From Aromatoleum anaerobium (GTDB lineage: Bacteria; Pseudomonadota; Gammaproteobacteria; Burkholderiales; Rhodocyclaceae), in contig NZ_WTVG02000040.1 in assembly GCF_012910705.2 (NCBI RefSeq), positions 186,001 to 250,000 of the forward strand: a DNA stretch of 64,000 nucleotides, in the 5' to 3' direction. The position numbers and the translations under genes are program-made. Shown here in pieces: positions 8,264-17,031 of this stretch (positions within the stretch are counted from its first letter, which is position 1; every line of letters begins with the position of its first letter). Below the pieces are notes generated by a model. The model saw only the letters and a program-made list of their open reading frames with translations. It was not told the origin of the DNA and searched no databases.

Positions 8264-8478
8264 GATGCCTCCGGGTTACGGGCGGCGCCGGGGGCGGACA
8301 AACCACAACCCTCCGCCCCTTCGCCAAGAGGTTCGGCTGCACCCTGCTGGCCGCTCGGGCTCAAGCTGTCGGCCACATCTTTCTCCCGCGTGAATCGCAT
8401 CATGACCGGGCGTTTCTCTGCCTCGTCAACGGGGGCAGAGAGGACCATTGGAATGTGACCGCGCTTATTGGCAGGCAT
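8260..8478 (-). CDS. Hypothetical small protein of the element
   Basis: The ATG at 8478 gives 72 residues (MPANKRGHIPMVLSAPVDEAEK). It overlaps the 3' end of the coiled-coil gene and ends with a four-base overlap with the structural gene downstream. This coupling supports a real gene. The C-terminal half is Gly, Ala and Pro-rich and looks disordered. I do not recognise the family. Confidence 0.5.
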   Translation of the reverse strand: MPANKRGHIPMVLSAPVDEAEKRPVMMRFTREKDVADSLSPSGQQGAAEPLGEGAEGCGLSAPGAARNPEAS

Positions 8479-9361
8479 GTTCAACCCCCTCCGTCGCTTC
8501 CGGCAGGGTGATTTCTTCTACCAGCCGCCTGATGCTCCGGCCGGTCAGGCTGCCTGCGTTCGGCGCCAGGCGGTCGATATTGAGTTTGCGGAACAGGTAG
8601 TGGGCGTCCGTCCCGGCCAGGGATCGCGCCGCGACGATACGGGCGCCGATCAGGGAAAGCTGCTCGACAACGTCATCCCACTGGGCGGCGTATTTGGCTT
8701 CGATGGCGGTTCCCATCTGGAATCGCGCTTCCTTCGCACGCTCTTTCGCAGCGGCGTCCAAGTCATCGAGTTTTGCGGTTTCGGCCTGCAGCGCGTCGAG
8801 CACGACACGTTGGCGCTGCGTGGCCTCAACCGTATCCTGCGCGGCTTTGAGGGCTGCATCGGCTGTCTTCTGGGCTTTCTCGTCGCCACTGGCAACAGCT
8901 TGTGCATACACCTCTGCGGCAGCCTTTGCCGCGGCGTCCGTTTGCTCGGATGCGCTCGCGAGCTGTGATTGAAGTGCCGTCAGCTTGGCGGCGACCTGGT
9001 TGCGGCGCACGGCGATGGATTGCGATTCGGCGTGCGCTGCAGCATGTGCCGTGCGTGCCGCCTTGATGTCGCTTTCCGCGCTCTCGGTCTTGAGGCAGAA
9101 GGCCAGGCGCTTTTCCAGATCCGGGAGCTTGAAGTTACGCAGGTCGTCGACGGTCGCCTGCTCGCGGCTCAGGGTGGCGGCGATTTCTTGCGCACGGAGG
9201 TGGGCGGAGGTGGCGGCGCCCTGGTAGTTTTGCGGCAGGCGGATCTCGGCGTATTCGGCCGACAGCGCAGCAATGTGCTCGTCGAGTGCCGCGATTTGGC
9301 GGTTCACTTTGGCGATCTCGTCTTGCAGCGATTCAGCCTTGGTCTTGATGGCAGGAGGCAT
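8465..9361 (-). CDS. Coiled-coil protein of unknown function
   Basis: A 298-residue protein from the ATG at 9361 (MPPAIKTKAESLQDEIAKVN), which has an AAGGA site nine bases upstream; an ATG at 9391 is also possible. Residues 8 to about 220 are almost continuous heptad-rich helix (Ala, Gln, Glu, Lys), and a short ordered C-terminal domain follows (YLFRKLNIDRLAPNAGSL). There is no signal peptide or membrane segment. It takes the place where scaffold, capsid and tail genes would be expected after the terminase and portal genes. A scaffold-like or particle-modifying role is only a guess from that position. Confidence 0.6.
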   Translation of the reverse strand: MPPAIKTKAESLQDEIAKVNRQIAALDEHIAALSAEYAEIRLPQNYQGAATSAHLRAQEIAATLSREQATVDDLRNFKLPDLEKRLAFCLKTESAESDIKAARTAHAAAHAESQSIAVRRNQVAAKLTALQSQLASASEQTDAAAKAAAEVYAQAVASGDEKAQKTADAALKAAQDTVEATQRQRVVLDALQAETAKLDDLDAAAKERAKEARFQMGTAIEAKYAAQWDDVVEQLSLIGARIVAARSLAGTDAHYLFRKLNIDRLAPNAGSLTGRSIRRLVEEITLPEATEGVEHACQ

Positions 9362-9444
9362 GGTCTGTCCTTGAGGAGGGAAGCCCATCATTCCATCGCC
9401 GCGCCGCGGGCGCCTGTGGAGGAATTTCCGCGTTACGGCGTCCT

Positions 9445-9819
9445 TTATGGCGTGCTGAACACCATCGGGAGCAGGCCGATCGCTTCGGCCTCGGCGCGGC
9501 AGCGCCCGACCTGCTTGGTGCTGACGCCGACCAGGTCGGCGACGTCGCGGGCGCCTGTGCCGGCGCGCAGGAGCCCGGCGACGCGGCGCACGCGCCGCAG
9601 GCGGTGGAAATCCTCGGCGCCGGCGAGGTCGAGCTGCTCGCGTCCGAACGCGGCGGACAGGCGCAACGCGGCCTCGAGGCCGAGGGCGCGGACGATGACG
9701 TGGTCGGCCTCGATGGTTTCGGGGACGTAGAGCCGCGTGCCGCCGAAGAGCGCGAGCAGGCGCAGCGTGGCGGTGGTGCCGATGGCGGCGCCGATGTCGT
9801 CGATGAGGTTGGTTTGTAT
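9445..9819 (-). CDS. Mor-family transcription activator-like protein, second copy, likely ATA start
   Basis: The protein is collinear with the Mor-like protein at 13679-14056: IGAAIGTTATLRLLALFGGTRLYVP here against LGAVMGTEAAMRLVAVFGGGQLYVP there. Both end in a helix-turn-helix. There is no ATG, GTG or TTG between the terminase stop codon and the conserved part. The codon aligned with the paralogue's start is ATA at 9819-9817, preceded by AGGGAG at a normal distance. ATA is a rare start codon, so the start is tentative, and the alternative is translation by re-initiation after the terminase. Mor proteins activate middle or late phage genes in Mu. Confidence 0.65.
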   Translation of the reverse strand: MQTNLIDDIGAAIGTTATLRLLALFGGTRLYVPETIEADHVIVRALGLEAALRLSAAFGREQLDLAGAEDFHRLRRVRRVAGLLRAGTGARDVADLVGVSTKQVGRCRAEAEAIGLLPMVFSTP

Positions 9820-9835
9820 GGTTGTCGCTCCCTGG

Positions 9836-11935
9836 TTATCGGCTGAGATAGGCGCTTCGGGTGGCGCGCCGCTGCGGGCGTGGCGCCACGGCTGGCGGGT
9901 TGTGCTCGCGGAGCTTGGGCGGCAGCACAGGTGCGGGCCCTGACAGCTCGCCATCGGCCGGCGGCTGGGTGGGCGCTTGGGTGGAAGGGGTGGCGGTCGG
10001 CGCGGTCCCTTCCGCAACGGGAACCGAAGGCGGCGCAGAGAGGAACATGTCGGACTGCAGCGGCTCGACCTTCTGGCGCACCCTCGCCCACTCCTGCGCC
10101 GTGTAGGCATGCAGCCCGAGGTAGTACACGCCGGCGAGGTTATAGACGAAGGTGTCGAGCGCTTCGTTACGGTCGCCGGGTTTCTTTACCCATTCCGCCT
10201 TGGCATGGCCCTTGAGGTAGCGCACGAGCTTCTTTTCCGCGACCAACTGATCGAAGTATTCGTCCGGCAGTTGCGTCGAGAAGTGGCAGGCGCCCGGGCC
10301 GCTTGTGAGCGGCAGGCGGCCGTGTATCCAGTCCTTTGCCACGTCTGTACCGACGAACCACAGCTCGGCGCCGTCATTGACGGTGCTGCCGCGCCACGAG
10401 ACATCCACCTTGACCGGGCGCGAAGCCATTACGGGGCGGTTCGGTTTGGACGCACCCTTGATGCCGAGGATGTTGCGGTGCCGCCGGTGCCGGACGAAGT
10501 TGTAGACGTCCTGCGTGTTCGATCCGCCGGTATCGATGCAGCACGCAGCAATGCGCATCGGCACGCCGCGATGGTTGAGCACCGGCGTATTCAGGATTTC
10601 ATCCAGGCGGCGCCACACGTCTTCCTGCGTCGGGTCGCCCCACAGCACGCGGTAAGCGACCACCCAGTTCTCCAGCCCCTCGCCCCAGGCCTTGATTTCG
10701 AGTTCCAGCCGGCTCGGTTGCGTGTCCACCGCAGCCGTGAGCGCCAGGCCGCCGAGCGGGACGATCCCCAGCGGATAGGATTCGGCGCGCGCGCGCAGCT
10801 CGTCGGCCTTGGTCGACGACACCGCCGCATCCCAGGCCTTGGCGAGCCGGGTGTTGACGAAAACCTGCATCGGCTCGGGGTCGCCCTGATCGAGCTTCTT
10901 CTTCGCCTTGAGGTACTGGCGCGCGAGGGATAGCCAGCTCACGAATCCAAGCGGCGCATACAAGGCGTTGAGGTGGAAGCTTTCGGTCTGGCCGTCGCCG
11001 ACCTGTTCCGGGCGCCACTCCGCGGTGCCGCCCATTTCGCAGTCGGGCAGGAAGCGCGCCTTGTCGGCCTCCTCGATCTCGCAGCCGCAATGCGGGCAGA
11101 CGTACCAGGCGCGCGAGGGCAGTTCGTCGTGGTCCCAGTGGATTCCGCCGTGCGCCGTTTGGCCCGTGGCGTCCCTGACGGCAACACTCCATTCGAGCAC
11201 CTGGTGCGTGTCGCAATGCGGGCACGCGATCCAGTAGCGGTTGCGCGTGCCCTGGTTGTACAGCGCGTCGATGCGGCTCAAGCCCTCGACCGTCGGGGAG
11301 CTGGTGAGCAGGATCTTGGCGTTGTATTCGAACGTGCTGGTACGGGTTTCGGCCAGCTCGACCGGGTCGCCTTCACCGCCGACGTTGCCTTCCCATCGGC
11401 CGATCTCGTCGCCATAGACGTAGCGCGCCGGAATTTCCGCCAGGTTCGAGGCGCTGCCGGCGGTGGTGATGTAGAGCACGCCGCCGTCGAACTCCTTCGT
11501 GTCGGTGGTGTTGCGGCTGTCCCGGCTGCGGGGGGCGGCCACGCGGGCGCGCATCGCCGGCACCAGCTTGATGGCATCGGCGATGCGGGCGGAGACGCGC
11601 TTGGCGATCTTATCGGTAGGCAGTAGCGCCAGCACGTTGGCGGGCGCCTGACAGATGATCGACCCCAGCCAGTTGATCGCGGTCTGCGTCTTGAGCAACT
11701 GGCTCGGCCCTTCCACGACCACGCGCCGGCACGGATGCGACGGTGACAGGCAGCGCATGATCTGGCGGGCGAACGGCGTGCGCTCGGTGCGATAGCGTCC
11801 CGGCTCCGCGCTCTTGCCCTGCGGCAGGACCATGTTGGCGTCGGACCATCGGTCAACCGGCAGGTCGGAGTCCGGAGCGAGCCCGGCCTGCGCCGCCCGC
11901 AAGGCGACCAGGCCACCGTGTGACAATCCCTTCAT
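9836..11935 (-). CDS. Phage terminase large subunit, GpA family
   Basis: A 699-residue protein. EGPSQLLKT around 75-83 is the divergent Walker A of GpA-type terminases, and YVYGDEIGRW around 172-181 is the Walker B. Two CPHC pairs form a zinc-ribbon-like insert in the middle. The C-terminal half has the acidic patches expected of the nuclease domain (AAVDTQPSR, CIDTGGSNTQD). It would pump and cut DNA at the portal. The tail of the protein is Pro and Ala-rich. It begins seven bases after the portal stop codon. In lambda the order is terminase, connector, portal; here the terminase comes last. Confidence 0.93.
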   Translation of the reverse strand: MKGLSHGGLVALRAAQAGLAPDSDLPVDRWSDANMVLPQGKSAEPGRYRTERTPFARQIMRCLSPSHPCRRVVVEGPSQLLKTQTAINWLGSIICQAPANVLALLPTDKIAKRVSARIADAIKLVPAMRARVAAPRSRDSRNTTDTKEFDGGVLYITTAGSASNLAEIPARYVYGDEIGRWEGNVGGEGDPVELAETRTSTFEYNAKILLTSSPTVEGLSRIDALYNQGTRNRYWIACPHCDTHQVLEWSVAVRDATGQTAHGGIHWDHDELPSRAWYVCPHCGCEIEEADKARFLPDCEMGGTAEWRPEQVGDGQTESFHLNALYAPLGFVSWLSLARQYLKAKKKLDQGDPEPMQVFVNTRLAKAWDAAVSSTKADELRARAESYPLGIVPLGGLALTAAVDTQPSRLELEIKAWGEGLENWVVAYRVLWGDPTQEDVWRRLDEILNTPVLNHRGVPMRIAACCIDTGGSNTQDVYNFVRHRRHRNILGIKGASKPNRPVMASRPVKVDVSWRGSTVNDGAELWFVGTDVAKDWIHGRLPLTSGPGACHFSTQLPDEYFDQLVAEKKLVRYLKGHAKAEWVKKPGDRNEALDTFVYNLAGVYYLGLHAYTAQEWARVRQKVEPLQSDMFLSAPPSVPVAEGTAPTATPSTQAPTQPPADGELSGPAPVLPPKLREHNPPAVAPRPQRRATRSAYLSR

Positions 11936-11941
11936 GCGGGA

Positions 11942-13396
11942 TCACGCCCCGCGGCCGGAACCCCCGGCAGGCCTGACGCGCCTGTCGCGTTCGGCATCCT
12001 CGGCCCGGAGCTTGTCGACTTCGTCGGGGTCTTCGCCGGTCGCGGCGATCACTTGGCTGCGGGCACGGAAACCAGCCTCGACTTCGATTCGCTTCGCCTG
12101 GACATCCTGCACCGGGTGAATGTAGGCCCACGCCTCGGGCGCCCAGGTGACCCGCTTCGCCTCCCGGACTTCGGCCCCCGAGAGGTGGCCGCCCAGCCCT
12201 GCATGGACGGCCCAGGCGTCGCGCACGGGCTGGCACAGCATCGGAATGATGATCTGCCATTGCCGCTGTCCGCAGTGCCGGCGGAACTCGTTGAGGATGA
12301 TGCGCAGGCTGCGATCGGACACGTCCTTGAGGTCGCCGGTCAGCAGTTCATACGGCAGCCCCTGCCCAGCCGAGACGCCGAGGTGCTGGGCACGGACGAA
12401 TTCGCTGTAGTTCGCCCCCGAGTCCGGCGGCTCGGAAAACTTCACGTCCTCGCCCGGCGCGAGCTCCTGCACGAGTCCGGGCTCCATCATGATGACCGGC
12501 GAGCCATCGCTTTCGGTTGCGCTGTAGGGCTGGCCGGTGGTCACATCGATCGGCATCGGCCCGGTAGGGGTCGGTCGGGTGACGAAGAGCGTGAAGAGGT
12601 TGGCCAGGCGCTGGCGCTCGAGCACCGCGTCGTCGAAATCCATCACGCCGCGCAGCTTGGCCAGCACCGGCGCGAGGTCGGACACGCCGCGAAGCTGGCC
12701 CGGCCGCAGCGGCTCGAACATGTGCCGCATCTGGTCGACCGGCACGCGCACCAGTTCGGAGAAGTTCGCGGCGCCGAAGACCTGGTCGCCCGGATGAGTG
12801 CGGTACACCCAGTAGGCGACGCGGCGGCCGATGCGGTTGAACTCGATGCCGGAGCGGATGACGTTGCCGGCCGGCAATGGGCGGTCGATCGTCGGCACCA
12901 TGTCCGACTCGATGAGCTGGACCTGCAGCGGCACGGTAAGGCCGTCGTCGCGACGCCGAGGGCGCAGGCGAAAGAAGACTTCCCCCGAGGTGATCCACGA
13001 TCGCGTGGCGAGCGTCTGCAGGCCGTAGAAGTCGAGCACGCCGTCAGCGTCGGCCTCGCGCACCCACGAATCCCACAGCTCGATCAGCTTCGCCTTGAGC
13101 TTTGGGTCGGTGGTGCGCGGGCGCGGAACAATGCCCGAGCCGATCAGGTTGGTGACCAAGGAACGGGCGCCGGCCGCTGCGCTCCAGTCGTTGCGTACGG
13201 CATCGCGGGTGCGGTTGCGGATGGTTTCGAGGCCGGCCGTGGCGCGATTGGGTCCGGTGCTGGGGGCGCGCCAGCCCCGCATGCGCCGGCCCTGCCCGGC
13301 AGCGTCGTACTGGGCACGGGCAACGAACGGGGCATCCGCGGCGGTGTGCACCGGGGCGGCCGTGGCTGTGGGGCGGCGGGTGCGCTTGCGGGCCAT
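11942..13396 (-). CDS. Phage portal protein, lambda family
   Basis: A 484-residue protein of the lambda gpB type. Typical segments are NRTRDAVRNDWSAAAGARSLV, SWITSGEVFFRLRPRR, RVPVDQMRHMFEPLRPGQLRGVSDLAPVL and GQGLPYELLTGDLKDVSDRSLR. The portal ring forms the DNA entry channel at one vertex of the capsid and docks the terminase. Its ATG overlaps the gpW-like stop codon by one base (TGATG), so the two are coupled. The gene is full length. No capsid gene accompanies it, so the capsid it would sit in must come from elsewhere if the protein is used. Confidence 0.92.
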   Translation of the reverse strand: MARKRTRRPTATAAPVHTAADAPFVARAQYDAAGQGRRMRGWRAPSTGPNRATAGLETIRNRTRDAVRNDWSAAAGARSLVTNLIGSGIVPRPRTTDPKLKAKLIELWDSWVREADADGVLDFYGLQTLATRSWITSGEVFFRLRPRRRDDGLTVPLQVQLIESDMVPTIDRPLPAGNVIRSGIEFNRIGRRVAYWVYRTHPGDQVFGAANFSELVRVPVDQMRHMFEPLRPGQLRGVSDLAPVLAKLRGVMDFDDAVLERQRLANLFTLFVTRPTPTGPMPIDVTTGQPYSATESDGSPVIMMEPGLVQELAPGEDVKFSEPPDSGANYSEFVRAQHLGVSAGQGLPYELLTGDLKDVSDRSLRIILNEFRRHCGQRQWQIIIPMLCQPVRDAWAVHAGLGGHLSGAEVREAKRVTWAPEAWAYIHPVQDVQAKRIEVEAGFRARSQVIAATGEDPDEVDKLRAEDAERDRRVRPAGGSGRGA

Positions 13397-13602
13397 CAGT
13401 AGCCCCTCCCGCCTTGAGCGAGGTAGGCGCGCCGGGGGCGCGATTGACCCGCGGCGAGTTGGCGCTGCAGATCGTCACGGGCGAGGATGAGTTCGGAAAC
13501 CGAGCGGTATTCCACCGTGCGTCCGTCGCTGAATCGCACCAGGCGCTCGCCGTGGGCAATGGCGCCGTTCAGGCTGTCAATATCGGATTGGGTAATGGGC
13601 AT
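13396..13602 (-). CDS. gpW-like head-tail connector protein
   Basis: A 68-residue protein (MPITQSDIDSLNGAIAHGE ... VRFSDGRTVEYRSVSELILARDDL). Length and pattern match gpW of lambda, the small head-completion protein that joins the portal to the tail. The stop codon overlaps the portal start. The gpW-portal order agrees with lambda-like phages, although the terminase is displaced downstream. Confidence 0.8.
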   Translation of the reverse strand: MPITQSDIDSLNGAIAHGERLVRFSDGRTVEYRSVSELILARDDLQRQLAAGQSRPRRAYLAQGGRGY

Positions 13603-13678
13603 GGCTGCATCCTGATGAGGGTTGGATGCAGTCTTTCACCTTCGACGTGCTGGCGCCTGTGGGGGAATTTCCGTGCGG

Positions 13679-14056
13679 TCAGTCGTGCGGCAGGCATCGC
13701 CCGATCAGGCGCATCCGGGCGCCCTCGTTGCGGATGTTCCTGATCGTCCTCGGCGTGTAGTCAAAGCGCCGGGCGAGTTCTTCCACGGTCACGCCATCGG
13801 CGAGCAGGCGCACGACTTGGCGCACGCGACGCAGGCGCATGAACTCCCCCGCGGCGGGTACCGATATCGTTTCACCCCTCAAGGTAGCGACCAGGTGCCG
13901 GAACGGAGTCCTGCCGACTACCAGCGCGATCGGGTGCTCCGCATCGGCCATCATGGGAACGTACAACTGGCCACCGCCGAAGACCGCGACCAGGCGCATC
14001 GCCGCTTCGGTGCCCATGACGGCGCCCAGGTCTTCGAGGGTTCCGTTCAGTTTCAT
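13679..14056 (-). CDS. Mor-family transcription activator-like protein, first copy
   Basis: A 125-residue protein. RLVAVFGGGQLYVP matches the Mor core pattern seen as FGGxxxYIP in the Mu middle-operon regulator. The C-terminal VRLLADGVTVEELARRFDYTPRTIRNIRNE is a helix-turn-helix. It lies between the small terminase gene and the connector-portal-terminase block, and a paralogue lies directly after that block. It is probably a local activator of late genes. Confidence 0.75.
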   Translation of the reverse strand: MKLNGTLEDLGAVMGTEAAMRLVAVFGGGQLYVPMMADAEHPIALVVGRTPFRHLVATLRGETISVPAAGEFMRLRRVRQVVRLLADGVTVEELARRFDYTPRTIRNIRNEGARMRLIGRCLPHD

Positions 14057-14192
14057 TCTGCGCGGTCACCTGTGATCATTCGTTGCCGGGCGCCGTGTCG
14101 CGCCGGCCCTGCGCTCGATGCGGGGGACGAAATCGAGCGATGAACGGGGGTCGTGTCGGGGGCAACGAGGCACCGGCAAGCGGGCTGCAGCG

Positions 14193-14708
14193 TCACTTTC
14201 CATCCTCCTGTTCGGCAATCCGGGCCAACGTCTCGTCGTTCAACTGGCTGAATTCCTCCAGGCATCGGCGGATCTCCGCACGCATGAGCTCGGCAGCCGC
14301 CTGCGGGGTGAGCCCGACCACCTGCGCGGCCAGCCGGTTCGGCACCGACAGGAGTTGATCGCGCAGCATGCGGTGCGCGGCGTACAGGGCGCGGTGCACG
14401 CGCTCGACTTCGCACAGGCCGTGCTTGGCGCGGGCGAGCTCGATCTCGGCGAGTTCAGCCTGCGCCGTCTCCTTGCGCGCCCTCGAGGCCAGGAATTCGG
14501 CCGAGGCGTTTGCACTGGCGGCGCCGTGCGCACCGCCCTCGCCGCGCGCTTCCGGGCTCCAGGACGGGTGAAGGTTCTCGGCTCGCCACGCCCGAGCGGC
14601 TGCCACGCTGTCGGTGGGCATGCCTTTGGCCGCGAGCTTGCTGATCTGCCCCTTGGAGAGCCCGAGGGCTTCGCCAAGGCCGGTCATGGTCATGGTGCTG
14701 TCATCCAT
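14193..14708 (-). CDS. Phage terminase small subunit-like protein (Nu1 type)
   Basis: The ATG at 14708 gives 171 residues. The N-terminus MTGLGEALGLSKGQISKLAAKG is a helix-turn-helix like that of lambda Nu1, which binds the packaging site. The middle is an Ala and Glu-rich helix, and the C-terminal part (LLSVPNRLAAQVVGLTPQAA) is common in small terminase proteins of this class. It precedes the connector and portal genes. The separation of small and large terminase genes by about 2.3 kb is unusual. Confidence 0.75.
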   Translation of the reverse strand: MDDSTMTMTGLGEALGLSKGQISKLAAKGMPTDSVAAARAWRAENLHPSWSPEARGEGGAHGAASANASAEFLASRARKETAQAELAEIELARAKHGLCEVERVHRALYAAHRMLRDQLLSVPNRLAAQVVGLTPQAAAELMRAEIRRCLEEFSQLNDETLARIAEQEDGK

Positions 14709-14836
14709 CGTATCGATGTGTCCTGTTTCCTGATTTTGAAAGCCAGCCACTACCGAAGGCTCGCGCTCTCCGTTACCCGTGTTCGGCGGCGATGTGCAGG
14801 GGCCCCCGGTTTCGCGTGAGGCGCCCGCTGCCCTGG

Positions 14837-15196
14837 TCATACCCAGTGCATTCCGGGGGCACGATCCATCAACTCCTTGACCTTGACGCGCATCGTTTCG
14901 ATATCGTCGAAGAGGCCCGACTCTCTGAGTTCGGCCTCCATCCCCGAAGCCGTCACGGTGTCGCCTCGACGGTCGGCCACGAAGTAGGCACGGCGCAGTT
15001 CGGCGGCGTCGGACAGATCCACCGGAACCGCGGTCGCGATCCATACTTCGAACGCCAGTCGGCCGTCGATCTGCGGGTGATCCGCCATCCAGTCGAGGAA
15101 CACGGGCTGCAGATCGGTATCGAGCGCCAACATGGTTTCGGTGAGGAAGTGGGCGAAATGCTGTTCGGGGCGGGTTTCCTGCTGGTGATGCGTCAT
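14837..15196 (-). CDS. Hypothetical protein of the element
   Basis: The ATG at 15196 (MTHHQQETRPEQHFAHF) has AAGGAG at a good distance and gives 119 residues. The frame is open further upstream but without a comparable start. The protein is acidic and helical, with no membrane segment. The start overlaps the stop codon of the small gene at 15193-15390 as ATGA. I do not recognise the family. Confidence 0.6.
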   Translation of the reverse strand: MTHHQQETRPEQHFAHFLTETMLALDTDLQPVFLDWMADHPQIDGRLAFEVWIATAVPVDLSDAAELRRAYFVADRRGDTVTASGMEAELRESGLFDDIETMRVKVKELMDRAPGMHWV

Positions 15197-15390
15197 GTCG
15201 AACTCCTTGCAGTGATTGCGTCGGGGCCGGTCGGCTTGGTAGCGGCCAGGAAGCCGGCCGTTTGTCTTGATGGGCACTCTTTCGCGAGCAGTGACCCGTC
15301 CGCCTTCCCCCTGTCGAATAAGTCGAATAAGTCGATCAACCGGCTCTCACTCAGATGGGGAGGATTCCGGTTGTTCGAGTTAGTCGACAT
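15193..15390 (-). CDS. Small hypothetical protein encoded across repeat cluster B
   Basis: It has 65 residues (MSTNSNNRNPPHLSESRLID). The LFDLFDRGK stretch is encoded by the TCGA repeats of cluster B. The stop codon overlaps the next start as ATGA, which supports translation. There is no clear ribosome site. It could instead be a leader frame running through a regulatory repeat. I do not recognise the family. Confidence 0.4.
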   Translation of the reverse strand: MSTNSNNRNPPHLSESRLIDLFDLFDRGKADGSLLAKECPSRQTAGFLAATKPTGPDAITARSST

Positions 15391-15405
15391 ATTCGGTAGT
15401 CGATG
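15307..15405. repeat. Repeat cluster B: TCGA-based direct and inverted repeats
   Basis: The words GTCGAATAA and AGTCGAATAAGTCGA are tandem at 15313-15335. Inverted relatives (TTCGAGTTAGTCGACA) lie about 66 bases further right, near 15380. The first 34 bases match cluster A at 6263-6296 in 29 positions. This kind of array is common at phage operators, replication origins and packaging sites. It lies between the DUF3987 gene and the small terminase gene, where a packaging start or a late promoter would make sense. Confidence 0.6.
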
Positions 15406-15474
15406 TGCCTTATGGCGTAATGTGTTAATAAGAAAGAAAAAAGGTTAAAAATTTCTTCTAGGCGAATATCCCGG

Positions 15475-17031
15475 CTACGTCGATAGAGCCTTCGGATTCA
15501 CCGCGCACATCGGCGTCGCTCTGGCGCCCTTGTTGCGGCGTTCGTAGCAGCGCACCACGTACTGGTGCTCCAGGCGCTGCAGGGCTTTGGTCAGGCGCTC
15601 GACGGTGCGGAATCGCCCTTCCATCGCCTTCTGGCAATCCGGCCGGCTGAACTCCTGCAGGTCGTTGGCACGCACCCATTTGAGGATGGCCGCCGCGTCG
15701 GTGTCCGTCGCATCGGTGCCGAGCAGGCCGAAGGCGGCTTGCGCGTGGGAAATCAGCAGGCAGCCGAGCTTCACCGCCCGCTCCATCGCCGACTGACTGA
15801 CCGCCTCCGAGTGAAGTCCCATCTCCCCGAGTTCGAGCAGCGCGGCGATGCGCGCGACTGCGCCGGGTAGCTTGCTGGTCCAGTCGCTGATGGACTCGTA
15901 CCGCCCGCCTTCGCCCTGGTTGTCCTCAATCTCCTGCGCGAAGTCGAGCCAGTGGTCGCGCGCTGGGTCGGTCATTTCGAGCACGCGCGGCTTGCCCGGC
16001 CGCACCTGGATGTCTTCGAGCAGGCGGAAGATTGCCGCCTCGTAGTCATCCCGCACCGCGCGAGGGATCGGCACATGGCGGCGCACGTCGCGCTTGCCGA
16101 CGTTGCTGATCGGCATCGCGTAGAGGAAGCGGGCCAGCAGGCCGGAATCCCGGAAGCGCCGCGAGCCGGCCGCCTCGGACAGCACGCCCGGCTGCAGCGC
16201 CAGGCCAAACGACAGGGCCGGCTTATCGACGTGCGCCGACCGCCCCGCTCGATCCACGCGCATCGCGGTGCCGGCGTGCCCCTGCAGATACACGTCGTTG
16301 TTCGCCTGCCCGCCCGAGTAGAGGCCGGCGAGGTTCGCGAAGATGCCGCCCTCGTCCGACAGCACGGCCATGCGTTCGCCGTGCTCCACGAGCAGCGATT
16401 GCAGCCGCTCGCCCGTCACGTCCCCGGTGAAGAGGCGCGGCGCATAAACCTCCTCGGGCATGGCCTCTTCCTCGCGCTGGATGTCCGCGCGGTAGCCTTC
16501 GCGTTCGGCGTCGTCCTTGGCCTTGGCGGATTCGGCGAGGAGGCGCTCGATGCGCTTCTTTGCCACCGCACGCGCCGACGAAACGCGCACGATCTCGGAA
16601 CGCATGCGGTCGCGCTGGACCTTCTCCCAGTGCAGCAATGGCTCCGTCAGCGCTTTGATGACGCTCGTCTTGCGCGCCCCGCTCGGCAATGCCGTGAGCG
16701 TCCACAGCGCCAGCGGCTCGGTGTAATCGTCGCCGAAGGGGGCCACCTCGAAGCGCCGTTGCAGCACTGTGGCGAGCACGGACAGGCCGACCATGACCGC
16801 CAGCGCAGGCGGCGTCTGGCTGGATTCGGCGACCGCGCCAGCCATCGCCCCCAGCCAGCTCGGCAGGACGTCGGCGGGGATATCGGGCGTGCGGATCGTC
16901 CCCGGCAGGATCGGGTCCGGCCATTCCGGCGCCGGCGTTTGCACGGGCTGAACCGCTTGTGCGACCACTTCCCGCACCGCATCGAGCCCGACAACCTGCG
17001 CCATGTCATTGAAGTCGGTGAGCTTACCCAT
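15475..17031 (-). CDS. DUF3987-domain protein (replication-associated ATPase-like)
   Basis: A 518-residue protein. ALPSGARKTSVIKAL near residue 120 is a degenerate P-loop, and SDEGGIFANLAGLYSGG further on looks like the following acidic strand. The sequence follows the DUF3987 (YfjI-like) family found next to primase-like proteins in prophages and islands. A long charged helix lies between about 145 and 200. Its ATG overlaps the stop codon of the Toprim gene by eight bases, so the two make a pair. Together they probably form the element's replication module. Confidence 0.8.
   Translation of the reverse strand: MGKLTDFNDMAQVVGLDAVREVVAQAVQPVQTPAPEWPDPILPGTIRTPDIPADVLPSWLGAMAGAVAESSQTPPALAVMVGLSVLATVLQRRFEVAPFGDDYTEPLALWTLTALPSGARKTSVIKALTEPLLHWEKVQRDRMRSEIVRVSSARAVAKKRIERLLAESAKAKDDAEREGYRADIQREEEAMPEEVYAPRLFTGDVTGERLQSLLVEHGERMAVLSDEGGIFANLAGLYSGGQANNDVYLQGHAGTAMRVDRAGRSAHVDKPALSFGLALQPGVLSEAAGSRRFRDSGLLARFLYAMPISNVGKRDVRRHVPIPRAVRDDYEAAIFRLLEDIQVRPGKPRVLEMTDPARDHWLDFAQEIEDNQGEGGRYESISDWTSKLPGAVARIAALLELGEMGLHSEAVSQSAMERAVKLGCLLISHAQAAFGLLGTDATDTDAAAILKWVRANDLQEFSRPDCQKAMEGRFRTVERLTKALQRLEHQYVVRCYERRNKGARATPMCAVNPKALST

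Noticed and set aside
15307-15405. CRISPR-like array
   Set aside because: The repeats are short TCGA words without regular repeat-spacer units, and no cas genes are present anywhere in the window.
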